Notes under the pieces: generated by a model
The model's database searches: none
Seen by the model: only the letters and a program-made list of their open reading frames with translations
Told to the model about the DNA's origin: nothing
Part shown: positions 47,336 to 58,656 of the stretch, one piece after another
How positions within the stretch are numbered: the stretch's first letter is position 1
Layout: each line of letters opens with the position of its first letter
NCBI GenBank assembly: GCA_918807975.1
Contig: OU964919.1
Location: 34,789,824 to 34,853,823, forward strand
Direction of reading: 5' to 3'
Source: Aplidium turbinatum
Lineage: Eukaryota; Chordata; Ascidiacea; Aplousobranchia; Polyclinidae
Length of the DNA: 64,000 bases
Translations under genes and position numbers: made by a program

Positions 47336-47640
47336 AGCAGTGGCCGAGTGGTTAGCGCGTTAGGCTCGCAGTCGAGAGCCTGCATGTTCGACTCCAGCCA
47401 CCCGCACTTGCTGTTGTTTGTCTGGGCAAGAAACTTTACGATAATTGCCTCTACCTAGTGATCGATTTCGAGTAATGGGTAGTACCAAATTTAAGTCATA
47501 AGTAGAGTAGACAACCGGAAACAGACATTGCAGTGGGCTGCAGCGTGGGTCAGGTGTACGTCGGAAGGCATACACCGATGTATAGCGCTCAAGTCCGCTT
47601 TCCGCAATGCAGGATAAAAATAATAAAAACAAAAATAAAA
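47336..47640 (+). mobile_element. tRNA-derived SINE (family 2, Ser/Leu-tRNA-like head)
   Basis: The head GCAGTGGCCGAGTGGTTAGC with GTTCGACTCCAGCCACC looks like a class II tRNA (box A and box B present), followed by an unrelated body (GTCTGGGCAAGAAACTTTAC and onward) and an A-rich tail (AATAATAAAAACAAAAATAA). The long body and tail argue against a functional tRNA gene. The body differs from SINE family 1. Confidence 0.75.
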
Positions 47641-47692
47641 AACTTAATTGAAATTAGATTTAATCTCTGGGGTTTAACAACGCAACGTTCGC

Positions 47693-47829
47693 GATTAATT
47701 AAAGCAACTTGCGTTCTTTTGGTGACTATTTACTAGGTTACCTCCTGATGTTATAGATGATAACTAGCTTTGTGTATTTCCGACGTTTCGTAAATAGTCA
47801 CCAGAAGAACGCAAGTTACTTTAATTATC
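47693..47829. repeat. Inverted repeat upstream of Artemis
   Basis: Arms of about 40 bp (GCAACTTGCGTTCTTTTGGT and the near reverse complement ACCAGAAGAACGCAAGTTAC) separated by about 55 bp. MITE-like. It lies about 220 bp 5' of the Artemis start codon, so it could fall in the promoter or 5' UTR. Confidence 0.7.
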
Positions 47830-48045
47830 AAATGCCTGGTGAACAGTTTCACTCTGTTTTTAGTTCACGATTAATTTGGCAACACGTTTGCACCTGGAAT
47901 TGAAATTATGCCTGAGCCTGACAAGTGACAGCTTTTTTTTATTGTTGAGTTCTTATCACCACTGTGGATGCACACTGCACTAACAAAGCAACTTAGGATA
48001 AAAAACAACATTAGCTTTGAGTGTCACTCAAACGGTTGATAGGCA

Positions 48046-51000
48046 ATGAGTTGTTTTTCTGGTCAAATGGAGCTCTATAAGCAGATATCCATTGACCGTT
48101 TTGATGGAGTAAATCTGGAAGCTTCTGCATTTTTCCTTTCCCACTGCCACACTGATCACATGGTGGGTCTTTCCAGTATTTACTTTCAAAACAGATTGAA
48201 ATCGAATCCTGACTTAAAGCTTTATGTGTCCGATGTGACAAGGTTGCTGCTTCTAGAAGATTCTAAATATGAATCTTTAGAGCCACATATTTGTGTTCTA
48301 CCAATAGAAGATCCAAAAGTAAGTTAATATTTTTTTGTTACCACTTTAAGCTTTGTTCTGGAATTTTACATCTATTGGACAATTTTTCTAGACTACTACT
48401 GTGTCGTATGTGCTTATACAAACTGACATTAAACTGTTGCGCTACTGGTAAGCTCATAATGGTAAAATAAAGAAAGCATTTTTAAATGTTAAGTAAAGAA
48501 TATTTGGAGCTGGTATACAAGTCTCCACCCGAATCAAATATACGGTACCACGATGTCATACATTGGAATCAACTAAAAAGATAGGGTGAAACTACTTTAC
48601 CTTTGCTTTACTGTTCACACACTTCACCCTATAAAAAAAAGGTTTCTCTCTTTTATATATTCATCGAATCCAATCTTTCACATATTTTGACTTTATTGCA
48701 TTTATTATCAGGGTGGAGCCTTGTACGCTAGTTCCAGAAATTTATTTTCACATTTCTGTCTGTGTTGTGAACTGATTAATGTGTATTTGCTGATTCTTTA
48801 ACATCTAATTGTTTAATTTCATACCTAGCTGATTAGTATTGGAGGAATGCATGATGGTGCTGATAATGTCACAGTGACACTGCTACCTGCTGGACATTGT
48901 CCTGGTTCAGTGATGTAGGTAATTGAATATCCATTAAGTAACCAATTTATCTTTACCAACTTATAAAAACAAAAATTAAAAAAGTTTATAAAATATTTTA
49001 TAAATAAAGATATACAAATGCGATAGGCCTACATTACAAAAGAAATATTAAGCTAAGATTTAATACTTAAATGCAATGTGGTTTTACTATGCAGCTAATA
49101 AGCTATTAAATATTCAAACTTGTTATGATATGTCACATTTTAAAATCAAAATTCATCTTTTAAGGTTTTTGTTTGAAGGAAGTGAGGGCACCTGCTTGTA
49201 CACTGGAGACTTTCGCTTACCCAAAGGGTCAGCTGCAAGATTAAGGCATCTGCATGCTGGTATTCAGATTATGATGTTGTGAATCTCTTTTGATATGGGC
49301 AGATGCCATAGCTACTGTATATGATAACCATAACCTCTGAGCTTTGTATTAGTAGGCCTAATCATTATATATATATATATATGACATGGCTTTCCATTTC
49401 AAAAAAAGTGAACTTACAGTATTTTGTAAAGGGGCACTTCTGATGGATCAGCACTGCCCTTAATAAAATGATTGAAAAATATTGTTAACACCTAGAAAAC
49501 CTTACATATATATTATATATACTGTACATATATCTTTAAAAAAAGTATGAAAATCGCAATAAAAATATGGCACTTAAATAGATGAAAAACGTTTCTATAA
49601 AGAAAAAAATGTCTAAGAAATGCAAAAGTTTTTCCGTTTTTTTTTCAATTTTTACTACCTTTATAATGTTAAGAATTTTTTTTCCACAGGTGTGACTCAG
49701 GGATATCTAAAGAAGGGGATACGAAGGCTCAGAGCAATTGCTGATTCTCATGACACTAGATGGGCGGTAGTTGGTACAGCGTTAAACATTTTAAAATTAC
49801 AGAAAGTTTTGTAGTGCAGCTGGTACACTTAGCTACACAAGACAGTTAGCAAGTGTTATGTAGAACATATTTAAAGAATACTTGTTTGAAAAGACAGTTG
49901 AAAGGTGACCAGTTTAGCTGCTTTTTTGACAAAATCTTTGCAGTTGGCCAGGTGTAAAGCAAGTATACAGGTAGTTGAATTAACAAGTGATTATGAGCAT
50001 TCATTGAATATCCATACCTGGTTGTAATAGTGCAATGCAGGATGTCATAACAAAGTTTATTAAATTACTATATGTGCCAATTGTCATTTTACCATAAACA
50101 GAGATTATTTAAGATAAATAGAAGCCCTTCTATTGTCAGACGTAATGAAAGCCTTTGTATCCCCTTCTCTAGATATCACTAGTGTGACTGTGTATATATT
50201 TAAAAAATAAATGCATTTTAAATTTCTGTACTAGAAAATCTTGACATATTTGCGATTGTTTTTTAATTTGAAGTGAAACTACACAGAAGTAGCTAAAATC
50301 CTCTCATAGATCACTTCTCCAGTATTTATATATTATGACATATGACAAGAAATGAGTAGTTGTAAATTGAGTTTATAGTTGAAAACATTAAAAATCAAGT
50401 TTCAAAGAAAATCGATTTGAAAAACACCCAAACACAAGCTACATTACTCACATTCTTCACTGTAAGTTTTAACACACAAAGACATTGAATAGATTCAAAC
50501 TTTAATATATTCAGAATCCTGATGAAATTTACTGCTTTTTGGATACAAAGAAAGTTTTTGATAAAAAAGAAATATTTCCATCAGGAGTGTCCCTTATGTT
50601 TAGGTGATAACGTGTTAAAAAAAATCGATCACATCCACGTCGATACCACATTCTGCATACCTGAGGCAACCTACATTCCTGATCGTGAGCAATGTGTTGA
50701 GTCATTGACATCATTAGTAGAAGGTTGGATCTGTAAAGGTATGCTACAGTCTCATAATCAAGAAAAAATGTACGACTTGAAAGAAAGAAAACTATAATAA
50801 AAGAAAGTGTATGATTTTAAAAGGCTGAAATTAGTTTATGTTAATAACTTCAATATTTTTTTAGGATTCCCATCAGGGATTCCCCTTAAGGTTCGGTAGA
50901 GTATTATTTATTTCCAGGTGTTGTAGTAATGTACTGTACCTATTGGATCTTTATTCATTATTAACGGTCATCATATCATTCATTGTTAGTCAAAATATCT

Positions 51001-54000
51001 GTACAATTTTTTTTAACTTATTTATAGTTAGCTCTGCTTTTACATAAGACAAAATGCGGTGTGATCCACATGACTTTATTTTTAAAATAATACTCAGATC
51101 AACATCTGCCAAATATTTTCAATTCCAACTTCCATTTTCAGGTCCCAGTCATATTGTGCGCTTAAATATCAGTGCAAAGTATGGATATGAATATATCTAC
51201 AAGGCACTTTTTCAACGCTTTAAAAAGAAGATTTATTGCTCTCGGACTAATGTCTATCGTTGTCTTCCTGATATTGTGAACATTCTGACAGATGACCCAA
51301 CTCATGCTCAAATATACACTTGCTTCAAAACAGAGGTGTGGTTTCATTTGTAAAACTCCTATACTGTATTTATTTCATAGTTATATATATTCATAGGCGT
51401 CGATTTTTTCTTAGAAGAGAGGAATTCTGGGTGGGTGAGAGTTTTCAAACAGATTTCATTGAATGTGTATGTTCGCAAATTCGCAATGGTTGGTTAGTCT
51501 TTCTCACAAAGACTGCGGTTAGCGTCGCTGCAGCAATTAAGCTTTAATAGGTTTGATATTTGTTTTTTTGCGCCTTGCGATCTTATGATCGCTGCCATAA
51601 GCGATTGTTTCAGTACGTCTTTAGTTTGTATCGGTTATTTTATTGTCATGTTCATTATGATGTCATATTCATATTCCCTTACGCTGACCCGGAACTGAAG
51701 TTTGATTGTGACGTAACGAAAGTGAGACCATTCGGAGAAAAGATCAAACGTGGCTTTCTCTCACCAGGAATTGCCAGCGTATGGCAGTTACCGTAGCAAC
51801 AACAATGCAGTGAGTATTTTTGCTTCTAACCGCGACGATATTCAATAAATGCAAATAGAATAGAGAAAACGTACGACAGGTCCTTTTAGAAGAGAGGAGT
51901 GCGGTAAATGCACTCATCCGATTTAGCGTTTCAAGTACAGATACACTTGTCAGCGCAATTTCGATTACCACGAAAAGCTAGGTCACGCGGATTCTAATTA
52001 TCTTGGCTTTCTGCTCTAGACAGGTTTTCAACGTGCGACGTCCCAAGAGAGAGAGAAGGAGGAGTTCGGTGGTTTTACAGCGTATTGGCTTGATGTCAAA
52101 TCATGCCCAAACGCCTTTTTTTTCAACGCAGCGTTGTTGCGGAATTGCTTTGTTCTGTCGGATACCTAGCGAGAGACATAGCGTAAAACAAGAATTTGCG
52201 CTGCAGCTGGTTGGATAATTTAGCGTTTAACAAAAACGGAAATAATTGTAACGAACACTTCATAAGTGTCATGAAAACAGGGTGGGCGAAACATATTTTG
52301 CCCCCCCTCGTTTCACGGCAGGGTGGGCGCCGCCCACCCTATTTCGACCCCCATGTATATATTAATAGGGCTTTATTATATTTAAAACTTGGAGCTTATT
52401 TGGCAAAACTTTTAAATTTAACTTAAGTCCTGATTTTCAGATACAACAGGATATTCTAAGCCCATTGGTATATATTTTTTTTAAATTTTCATCTAACCTC
52501 CCAGGAAAGGTTATATTTAAGATGCCGTAAAACTGCCTCATATTGTATTATTTACTTTTTTGTTTTTACTATTTAAATCTCAAATATTATCTGCTACTTT
52601 ATTAAAAATCGCCAACATGCTGCAAGACAGCTACAAACAGTCTTTCTTCACTTGGATTTACCGTAAACCATGATTTACGATTTGTGCGTATAACCACGTT
52701 TGTGGATTTCTAGCCAAATTGAAGTTAAAATTCATATTGGAAACAACCTGAAAAAATTATTTGTCTCATACGATACCGTACTAATGAGTCTATGTTATGC
52801 ACAAACTGGTCTTGTTCTGTAATGTTGTACTGTAAACACTAAAATTGTGATAAATGGTTTTTCAGAAAGTGAAAGAAAAAGTCTGGAGTCAGTGGCAGAA
52901 TGACAATGGTGAAGTAATGCCTTCGCAACACCATAAACTAGAGTACCTTAACATTACACTAAGTACATTGTACTTCACTTTCAATGCTGCTCCCGAAGAT
53001 GTGCAAATCTGGATTCGAAAGAATCACTATCGCTTATGCTTTTCATTTCATTCATCGCTTAGTGAGGTTAGTACTTTCTGTCTCTGCATTTCAGTAGTTC
53101 TTGTAGACTTGATTTTTTTACCTCGGATTACAACTGTAGATTTTTGCACGCTAGTCCAGTTTTTTCAATTGAATTGGAGTCTACTGCTTCTAGTAGATGC
53201 TGTTTTTTTTGTCAATGATATTTTTGCATGACTTTGATTTGTCATCATTTTTGTTACAAATGTCGACAGTTTCAAGCTTTCAGTGCCAGTGATTTATGTT
53301 TTTCCTTCAAGTTTGGTATTACTCATTTTTGAGAAAAATTTGTTTTTTGAGTGAAAATTGTCCATGCCCGTGCCTTCCTTTCATACTCAGCTATGTGTAC
53401 AGTAGTAAATAGACAAAGTGACATCGTTTGAATGTTACCCTGTGCAATGCATGAGCATTGAGCAGTGAGACTTTTACCTTGACTTTCGTGCCAAAACTTG
53501 TAACAAGTGTAGGTAAAAATGAAATTTTTAAGTCATCAAACCTGGGGAATGGGGATGTAGTGGTATAAAAATGCTTGGTCTGTGTCAATGTTTCATATTT
53601 GAGTATAAAATAATTAAATAACCGAGTTTAAAATTTACAAACAGTTTTCTTATTTCATCAGAAACTGCGACAGAATAACTTTTTAACCTGTTGGTCGGCG
53701 AATTAAACTAAGCCGTTTTTATTGACGTTGACTGTTATTTTTAGGTTTGTGATTTTTTGCGATATTTGAAGCCTGGTGCCATCCACGCCAACGTGATACC
53801 ACGGCCCGGAGAAACTTTTCAATCGGTCGAAAACAGACTCAAGGAAATATGCTTTGCACATCATTCTTCACCACAAAAGCTTGAGACGGTGAGTAAGTTG
53901 CCTGGTGCACATTACCTACACAACACATTCTACAGAGTTTTCCTTCTCAAGGTCATATCCTATCTAGAGTGTCCGTTTTGCGTACGTGGCTGATTTATTC

Positions 54001-54551
54001 CGTTGTGTCATACTGTATAAAAACTTGGTTGAACTGATTAAATTTTTGTCCTACTTAGCACCAGTCACTGATTAAGAAAAAATCATCTTATAAAACTCAA
54101 AACACAGAGGCTTTTCATCCAGCAACTGCCCCAGCCCAACTTAGTGAGGAAGTTCATTCAGCATAAGTTGGTGCCGATCTAAGTCATGGATGAAAGGCAA
54201 TATGATAAGAACTGGGTTTAATGGCTTTTTTTAATATTTTTTAATTGCGTTTCTAATTTTGTTTCAATACTTTTCTCGAAGATCCCGATGTTCAAAATAC
54301 TAGTGTTTGGTAAAGTGGACAATTGCATATACTTTCCGTGCAAAAGCAATACATTACTATAATTTTAATCTCTGTTTTTTTCTGAATCTGTGCAGGCTTT
54401 ATACAAACCATTTGGAAAGTTGAAGCAGCAAGTTTCAGACGAGAAAACGCAAACGTTTTCCAACAATACAAAACGACGAGCCCGGATGTGTCGACCCGAT
54501 GAGGATTCGGATGAAGAATTTGTTTTTGTTGCAAGAAAGAAGACGAGATAA
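48046..54551 (+). CDS. DCLRE1C: Artemis nuclease (DCLRE1C/SNM1C), complete, short C-terminus
   Basis: Metallo-beta-lactamase/beta-CASP nuclease that opens hairpins and trims ends in non-homologous end joining, acting in the nucleus. Exons: 48046-48318, 48829-48914, 49165-49259, 50604-50738, 51142-51335, 52866-53066, 53745-53888, 54396-54551; all phases agree, 1,284 nt, 427 aa. It starts [20 protein letters not shown], close to the human start. Catalytic motifs: HCHTDH at residues 33-38, GHCPGS with H114, YTGDFR with D135, DTTFC with D165, and FSFHSS with H323, all at or near the human positions. Exon 8 matches the human PLGKLKRARTVHRDSEEED segment (PFGKLKQQ and [10 protein letters not shown]), then stops. 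Human Artemis has 692 aa, so the tail that binds DNA ligase IV and DNA-PKcs is absent. Introns hold a hAT relic at 51392. AATAAA at 54716-54721 fits as the poly(A) signal. Confidence 0.93.
51392..52355. mobile_element. hAT element relic in an Artemis intron
   Basis: Left end CATAGGCGTCGATTTTTTC and right end CCCTATTTCGACCCCCATG, flanked by a perfect 8-bp duplication TATATATT (51384-51391 and 52356-52363). The ends resemble those of the hAT relic at 29810 (CATTGGCGTAATT), suggesting one family. The right side has a GC-rich palindrome (GGTGGGCGCCGCCCACC). No recognisable transposase remains. It lies in the intron between Artemis exons 5 and 6. Confidence 0.75.
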
Positions 54552-54721
54552 TGCATGTTCTATTTGTTGCGGTTTTTTCCGTCACAGATTTGCCTTTTTT
54601 TCCTCTCAGGGCCCGTGAAATACGCATAGTTCTCCTCCAAGCTTTCCGGGTTCCTTTTGTACACATTCCTGCATTGTGTGTAGTACTTGTGTAATTTTTG
54701 CACCGCCAGACTAAAAATAAA

Positions 54722-55869
54722 ACTGTGAACGATTTTTCGTTACAATGAAGCGTAGGCTATACACTTTATACAGCTATCGCTCCATTACAATGGTCTACGT
54801 ATAGGGCTGTTGAGTGGAGGCTTTGTCAAAGTGTTCAAATGGAAAGTATACGTCTTTTCGATCATTACAATTAAACGTGGTTTTTACACGTAGCCTAACC
54901 CCTTATTGTCCATCAGTTATGAATTGTTTGTGATGAAGTATGATATGGTGTAAGCTTTGCACTTATAGTTGTACTGTAAACTGTTTTTCAACTATTGCTG
55001 CACATTATTTTTCTCTTGCTCTCAAAGTAAGCGTTCATCTAATTTCACTGTAATTCACCACTTACTCAGCCTACTAATTTTGAATTTATGCCTTGTCAAT
55101 AATGAATTGCCATGAAATGCGTGTAGCATATTTTGGTTTCTTCAAACGCTCAACGTTTAGTTGTTTGCGTTTTTTCTCGTCATTTGTGACTTACAACAAC
55201 TCAAAGATTTGGTGTTATGTTTAATTTGTTAAATTTAACGATATTTCATGTATGCATACCGCTATTTATAACAATGTAGAGAGTTACTACGTCACGAATT
55301 ACAATATTGTCTGTGCGATTTTGTCAGTTTAATGCATTTAAAACTTTTATAATCTCTCTCGTCATATGAAGTTTGTCTTCAAAACAGGGATCATGTGCAT
55401 TGTTTGAATCGAGGTTTGGTTTCAAAGTTCTTGGCGACAATTTTGTTTTCATGCCCCACTGTAGCAAACCTTCAAAGAACAAGATGCGATGCCGCTTACT
55501 TCGTATTTCTCGGCTCTACTTCTATAACAAGCTGCTTGGATATGGTGTTAAAAGGAAATTTGTCGCTGAAAAACTTCAAAGTGAAACCAAAAAATATGTA
55601 CAAAGTTGTTTTTTTCCAACACCCCTACTCTGCCCTAAGCGTGTGAGATCTACGGTCACCGTACAGTAGAGGGTGCGTACGTTTCGGCGATAAAGCTTAA
55701 TTCTTTTGTAACTTTGCATATCTATGAAGTTCTTTAATCGTTAATTCAAGTAAATATACCATGGTTGCAAGTTTGAACACTCCAATGTTGGTTACACGTT
55801 GGTGGTCTACACTCGAAAGATTCTAATGTTTGGTTGTTTTTAAATCTTTATCCTCGGACTGCGAAAGCC
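54722..55869. other. Gap downstream of Artemis without recognised gene
   Basis: AT-rich. An open frame at 55373-55669 (98 codons) has no recognisable domain and no supporting splice or codon-use signal; I do not call it a gene. Confidence 0.4.
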
Positions 55870-56051
55870 TTTGATGGGTTATTCCTGGTAGTTTCGCATA
55901 CTTGTAGAGGCTTTGTGATGCAGCCTCGTTTACCGAGATTGTCAGAATGAAGTTTCAACATGCGGAAACTTCATTCTGACAATCTCGGTAAACGAGGCTG
56001 CATCACAAAGCCTCTACAAGTATGCGAAACTACCAGGAATAACCCATCAAA
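55870..56051. repeat. Perfect SINE-derived palindrome
   Basis: Two 87-bp arms (55870-55956 and 55965-56051) are exact reverse complements as far as I can read, with an 8-nt spacer. The arm is the 3' body of SINE family 1 (GTTTCGCATACTTGTAGAGG, CTCGTTTACCGAGATTGTCA). One flank continues into the SINE end (TCTTTATCCTCGGACTGCGA). Such perfection implies a very recent event or ongoing conversion. Confidence 0.85.
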
Positions 56052-56663
56052 AGATTTAGGCGTTGCGACCGTGCCATATTTTAAACGGCACTAGGAAAGT
56101 TGCCCGTCGGATAATTACCCGTGTGGGAATATTGCCCGCCAGAAAACTGCCCGTGTGGGAACATTGCCGTCGAGAAAATTGCCACCCGGAAAATTGCCGT
56201 CTTTGAGTAAGAAAATAGCTGCGACAAAAGTCCAGCTGGAGTCTGTAGCCTATTGAACCATTGTTCCTCAAATAGTTTAAACTTAGCACCCAGCTGTAAT
56301 AAAAGGCGTGATAAATTTAATCTGCAAATACAAAAACTAAATGAAAAAATGCTTCTGGGGAATATAAATATCAACTCTTTATCTCATGCCGACAAAAGTA
56401 TACAGCTTTACACTGTGTTCTGAGGACAGTCTTCTTTCGGATTAAGCCAGGGGCTCTATCCACTTTTAGAATTCGGGGGCGGGGGTGATTTTTAGACAGT
56501 GGGCTAAAATCGTCTTAGTTATTCCAAACCACTCCAATAAGTGGGGGGTGATCACCCCCTTGGATACAGCCCATGGATTAAGCTATTGTCTCAAATTTTG
56601 TCACCCCAAAATGGTGACCATCATAAAAAGTAAGCGCTGAAAAGACATTCTTGTACAGTACAT

Positions 56664-57022
56664 CAGTGGTCACCAAACTACGGCTCGCGGGCCAGAACCG
56701 GCCCGCCACGTGCTGCAGAAATAACAGCTGCACTACAACTGTTTTGTATCATTAGGCTACCACAAATGGGGACAGCCTAGGTCAAATTTGGAAAGATGTA
56801 ATGTTTTTTTGAAGAGCACGATGCCCTGTACTGTATCACAACAGGGGATAACTTTTCCAGCAACCTTTCGATTTTCATCACAACTTTGCTATTCCACCGC
56901 TGGCTTTTTTATTTATTGTGCTCAATTCAAGTCAATGGAGGTTCTAAATAGTTGTAAGTTATATCTTTTTGCATAATCTCGCAGCAATCCGGCCCTCAGA
57001 GAAAAAAGTTTGGTGACCCCTG
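56664..57022. mobile_element. Non-autonomous hAT element (Charlie-like ends)
   Basis: Left end CAGTGGTCACCAAACTACGG followed by GGCCCGCC, right end CCGGCCCTCAGAG then TTTGGTGACCCCTG. This end pair is typical of hAT-Charlie MITEs. No clear target duplication. Confidence 0.65.
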
Positions 57023-57187
57023 TTGTAGTTGAATTGATGGATGTACTCTCATTATTTGCCTTCTGTATGATCGCTTTGGTTAACACATGAGCAACAATAG
57101 TAATCATGTAAATTTCTGATATCAATTAAACCTTCCCCATACTTGTCATTCCCACATGAAAGTTGTTGCTACTTTCAATGTCTAAAT

Positions 57188-58258
57188 CAGTGGTTCCCAA
57201 CCGGGGTGCCAATTGCAATGCTCAAGGGTGCCGCGAGATATTGCAATACTGCGACCCATTCTTTGTTTTAACTTTTACCCGTTAAGTGCGAAATTTATTA
57301 ACTTCTAACTGGGTTTCAAAGAGTATCCGGCAAAGAGTTTCTGGAAGTCGCCGGCTGTATGTAGATAATTAATCCGCGGTATGCCTTTTTTTTCTCGCAC
57401 AGGAAAAACAGCGTGAAAGCGATTCTGACTCGTTTGAAACGCATCATTATTACCAGGTTTCATGATTTTATTTTGCGCTTCACTACGCTCAATTGGGTCT
57501 CCAAATTAGCGTAATTAGTAGATATCTTCAACCATTTAAATAACGTAAATGGTAAAAATGAAACTCTCTTAACTTCAAAGGATGAAATGAAAGAAGTGAG
57601 AATAAAACTGAAAATGTGGTCCTTAAAAGTGGAGAACGGAAACATTGACATGCTTTCACATTTCTCTGAAATGAAGAACAAAGAAATTGTGTCAACTCAG
57701 CACCTACAATCATAGGAAGAAAAAACTGAGAAGTATTTTTCCAGCTTGTCTAGCTGGACTCTCATATTGTTTTGAATCTTAAAGAAGGAGAAAATTTAAT
57801 TGACATTCAAAACCATGAAAATTGTAAGCTTATACACAAGCAGATGGCTCTCGATGAGTTGTGGATAAAAATTCAAAATGAATATCCTTGCGTTGGAAAG
57901 AAAGCTATTGTGCTTTTGCTGCAGTTTTCCACGTCATACCTATGTGAGAGTAGGTTTTCCGTATTATCGAACGTAAACTCTAAACAACGAGAACGACTGG
58001 TTAAAGAAATGCGGTTTTATCGAATGTGCCCCATATATTAAGGGACTTTGTGCAAGAAGTCAAGCCCAAATTTCACACTGACTTTTGAACAAATGCAATT
58101 ATTTACGCGCGCTATCCTGTAGAACTCATTCTGTGTTATTTCATACAGTTATTTTTAATACAGAAACCTCATAAAATTGATCCAGTTTTGCCAGGGTGCC
58201 GCAAACTATTTATCTTTTTGATAGGGTGCCGCAAGGTCAAAAAGGTTGGGAACCACTG
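57188..58258 (+). mobile_element. hAT transposon relic with transposase C-terminus
   Basis: Ends CAGTGGTTCCCAACCGGGGT and AAAAAGGTTGGGAACCACTG, flanked by a perfect 8-bp duplication GTCTAAAT (57180-57187 and 58259-58266). The plus strand at 57772-58041 reads the hAT dimerisation region (LQFSTSYLCESRFSVLSNVN, then RERL), like the ZBED/FAM200 class of hAT transposases. Upstream transposase parts are missing or scrambled, so it is internally deleted. Confidence 0.88.
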
Positions 58259-58462
58259 GTCTAAATGATAAATTTATGATGTGATGTGCCTTTGTGAAGA
58301 AAGGGGCGTTCTTCCCGGCTATCAGCACAAGGCTGAGCACTCACTAGTACAGCGAGCAGCTGCGATTCGCCAACCATAACGGTGTAGCTTCCACGCTAAG
58401 CCATTCAGACCATCCAATCAACAATATGTTTCTCGGCAGCCGATTTGTAGCAAGAATTGACA

Positions 58463-58509
58463 GCGACAGACACGTGTTTCGCCCATGAGGCTGGGCTCAT
58501 CAGTATCGC
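58463..58509 (-). ncRNA. Hammerhead ribozyme, minus strand (mirror copy)
   Basis: The mirror image of the plus-strand motif: minus-strand stem I 58509-58504 with 58468-58463, core CTGATGA at 58503-58497, GAAA at 58480-58477, and cleavage expected after the C opposite base 58469. It is identical in sequence to the plus-strand copy. A transcript from either strand would therefore contain one ribozyme plus the complement of the other. Confidence 0.8.
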
Positions 58510-58609
58510 ACCGTATTCTGCCACAAATTTATTCGACCACCGCTTTACCAGTCAGTTTAACTCTGCCATGGTAAAGCGGTGGTCGAATAAATTTGTGGCA
58601 GAATACGGT

Positions 58610-58656
58610 GCGATACTGATGAGCCCAGCCTCATGGGCGAAACACGTGTCTGTCGC
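58610..58656 (+). ncRNA. Hammerhead ribozyme (type I, minimal stem III), plus strand
   Basis: Stem I is GCGATA (58610-58615) paired with TGTCGC (58651-58656): six pairs including one G-U. Core CTGATGA 58616-58622. Stem II is GCCC (58623-58626) with GGGC (58635-58638) and an 8-nt loop. Core GAAA 58639-58642. Stem III is the palindromic ACACGTGT, giving at most three pairs with a 2-nt loop. The cleavage site is GTC, cut expected after C58650. All invariant core bases are present. Such a short palindromic stem III suggests activity as a dimer. Confidence 0.8.

Noticed and set aside
47336-47410. Genuine tRNA-Ser/Leu gene
   Set aside because: The tRNA-like part runs straight into a 230-bp body with an A-rich tail, the layout of a SINE; acceptor-stem pairing could not be confirmed.
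51560-51796. Open frame [15 protein letters not shown]... as an extra Artemis exon
   Set aside because: It lies inside a hAT insertion with its own 8-bp duplication, and Artemis exons 5 and 6 already join in phase.
55373-55669. 98-codon open frame downstream of Artemis
   Set aside because: No domain, no splice logic, overlapping frame on the same strand of similar length; most likely chance.
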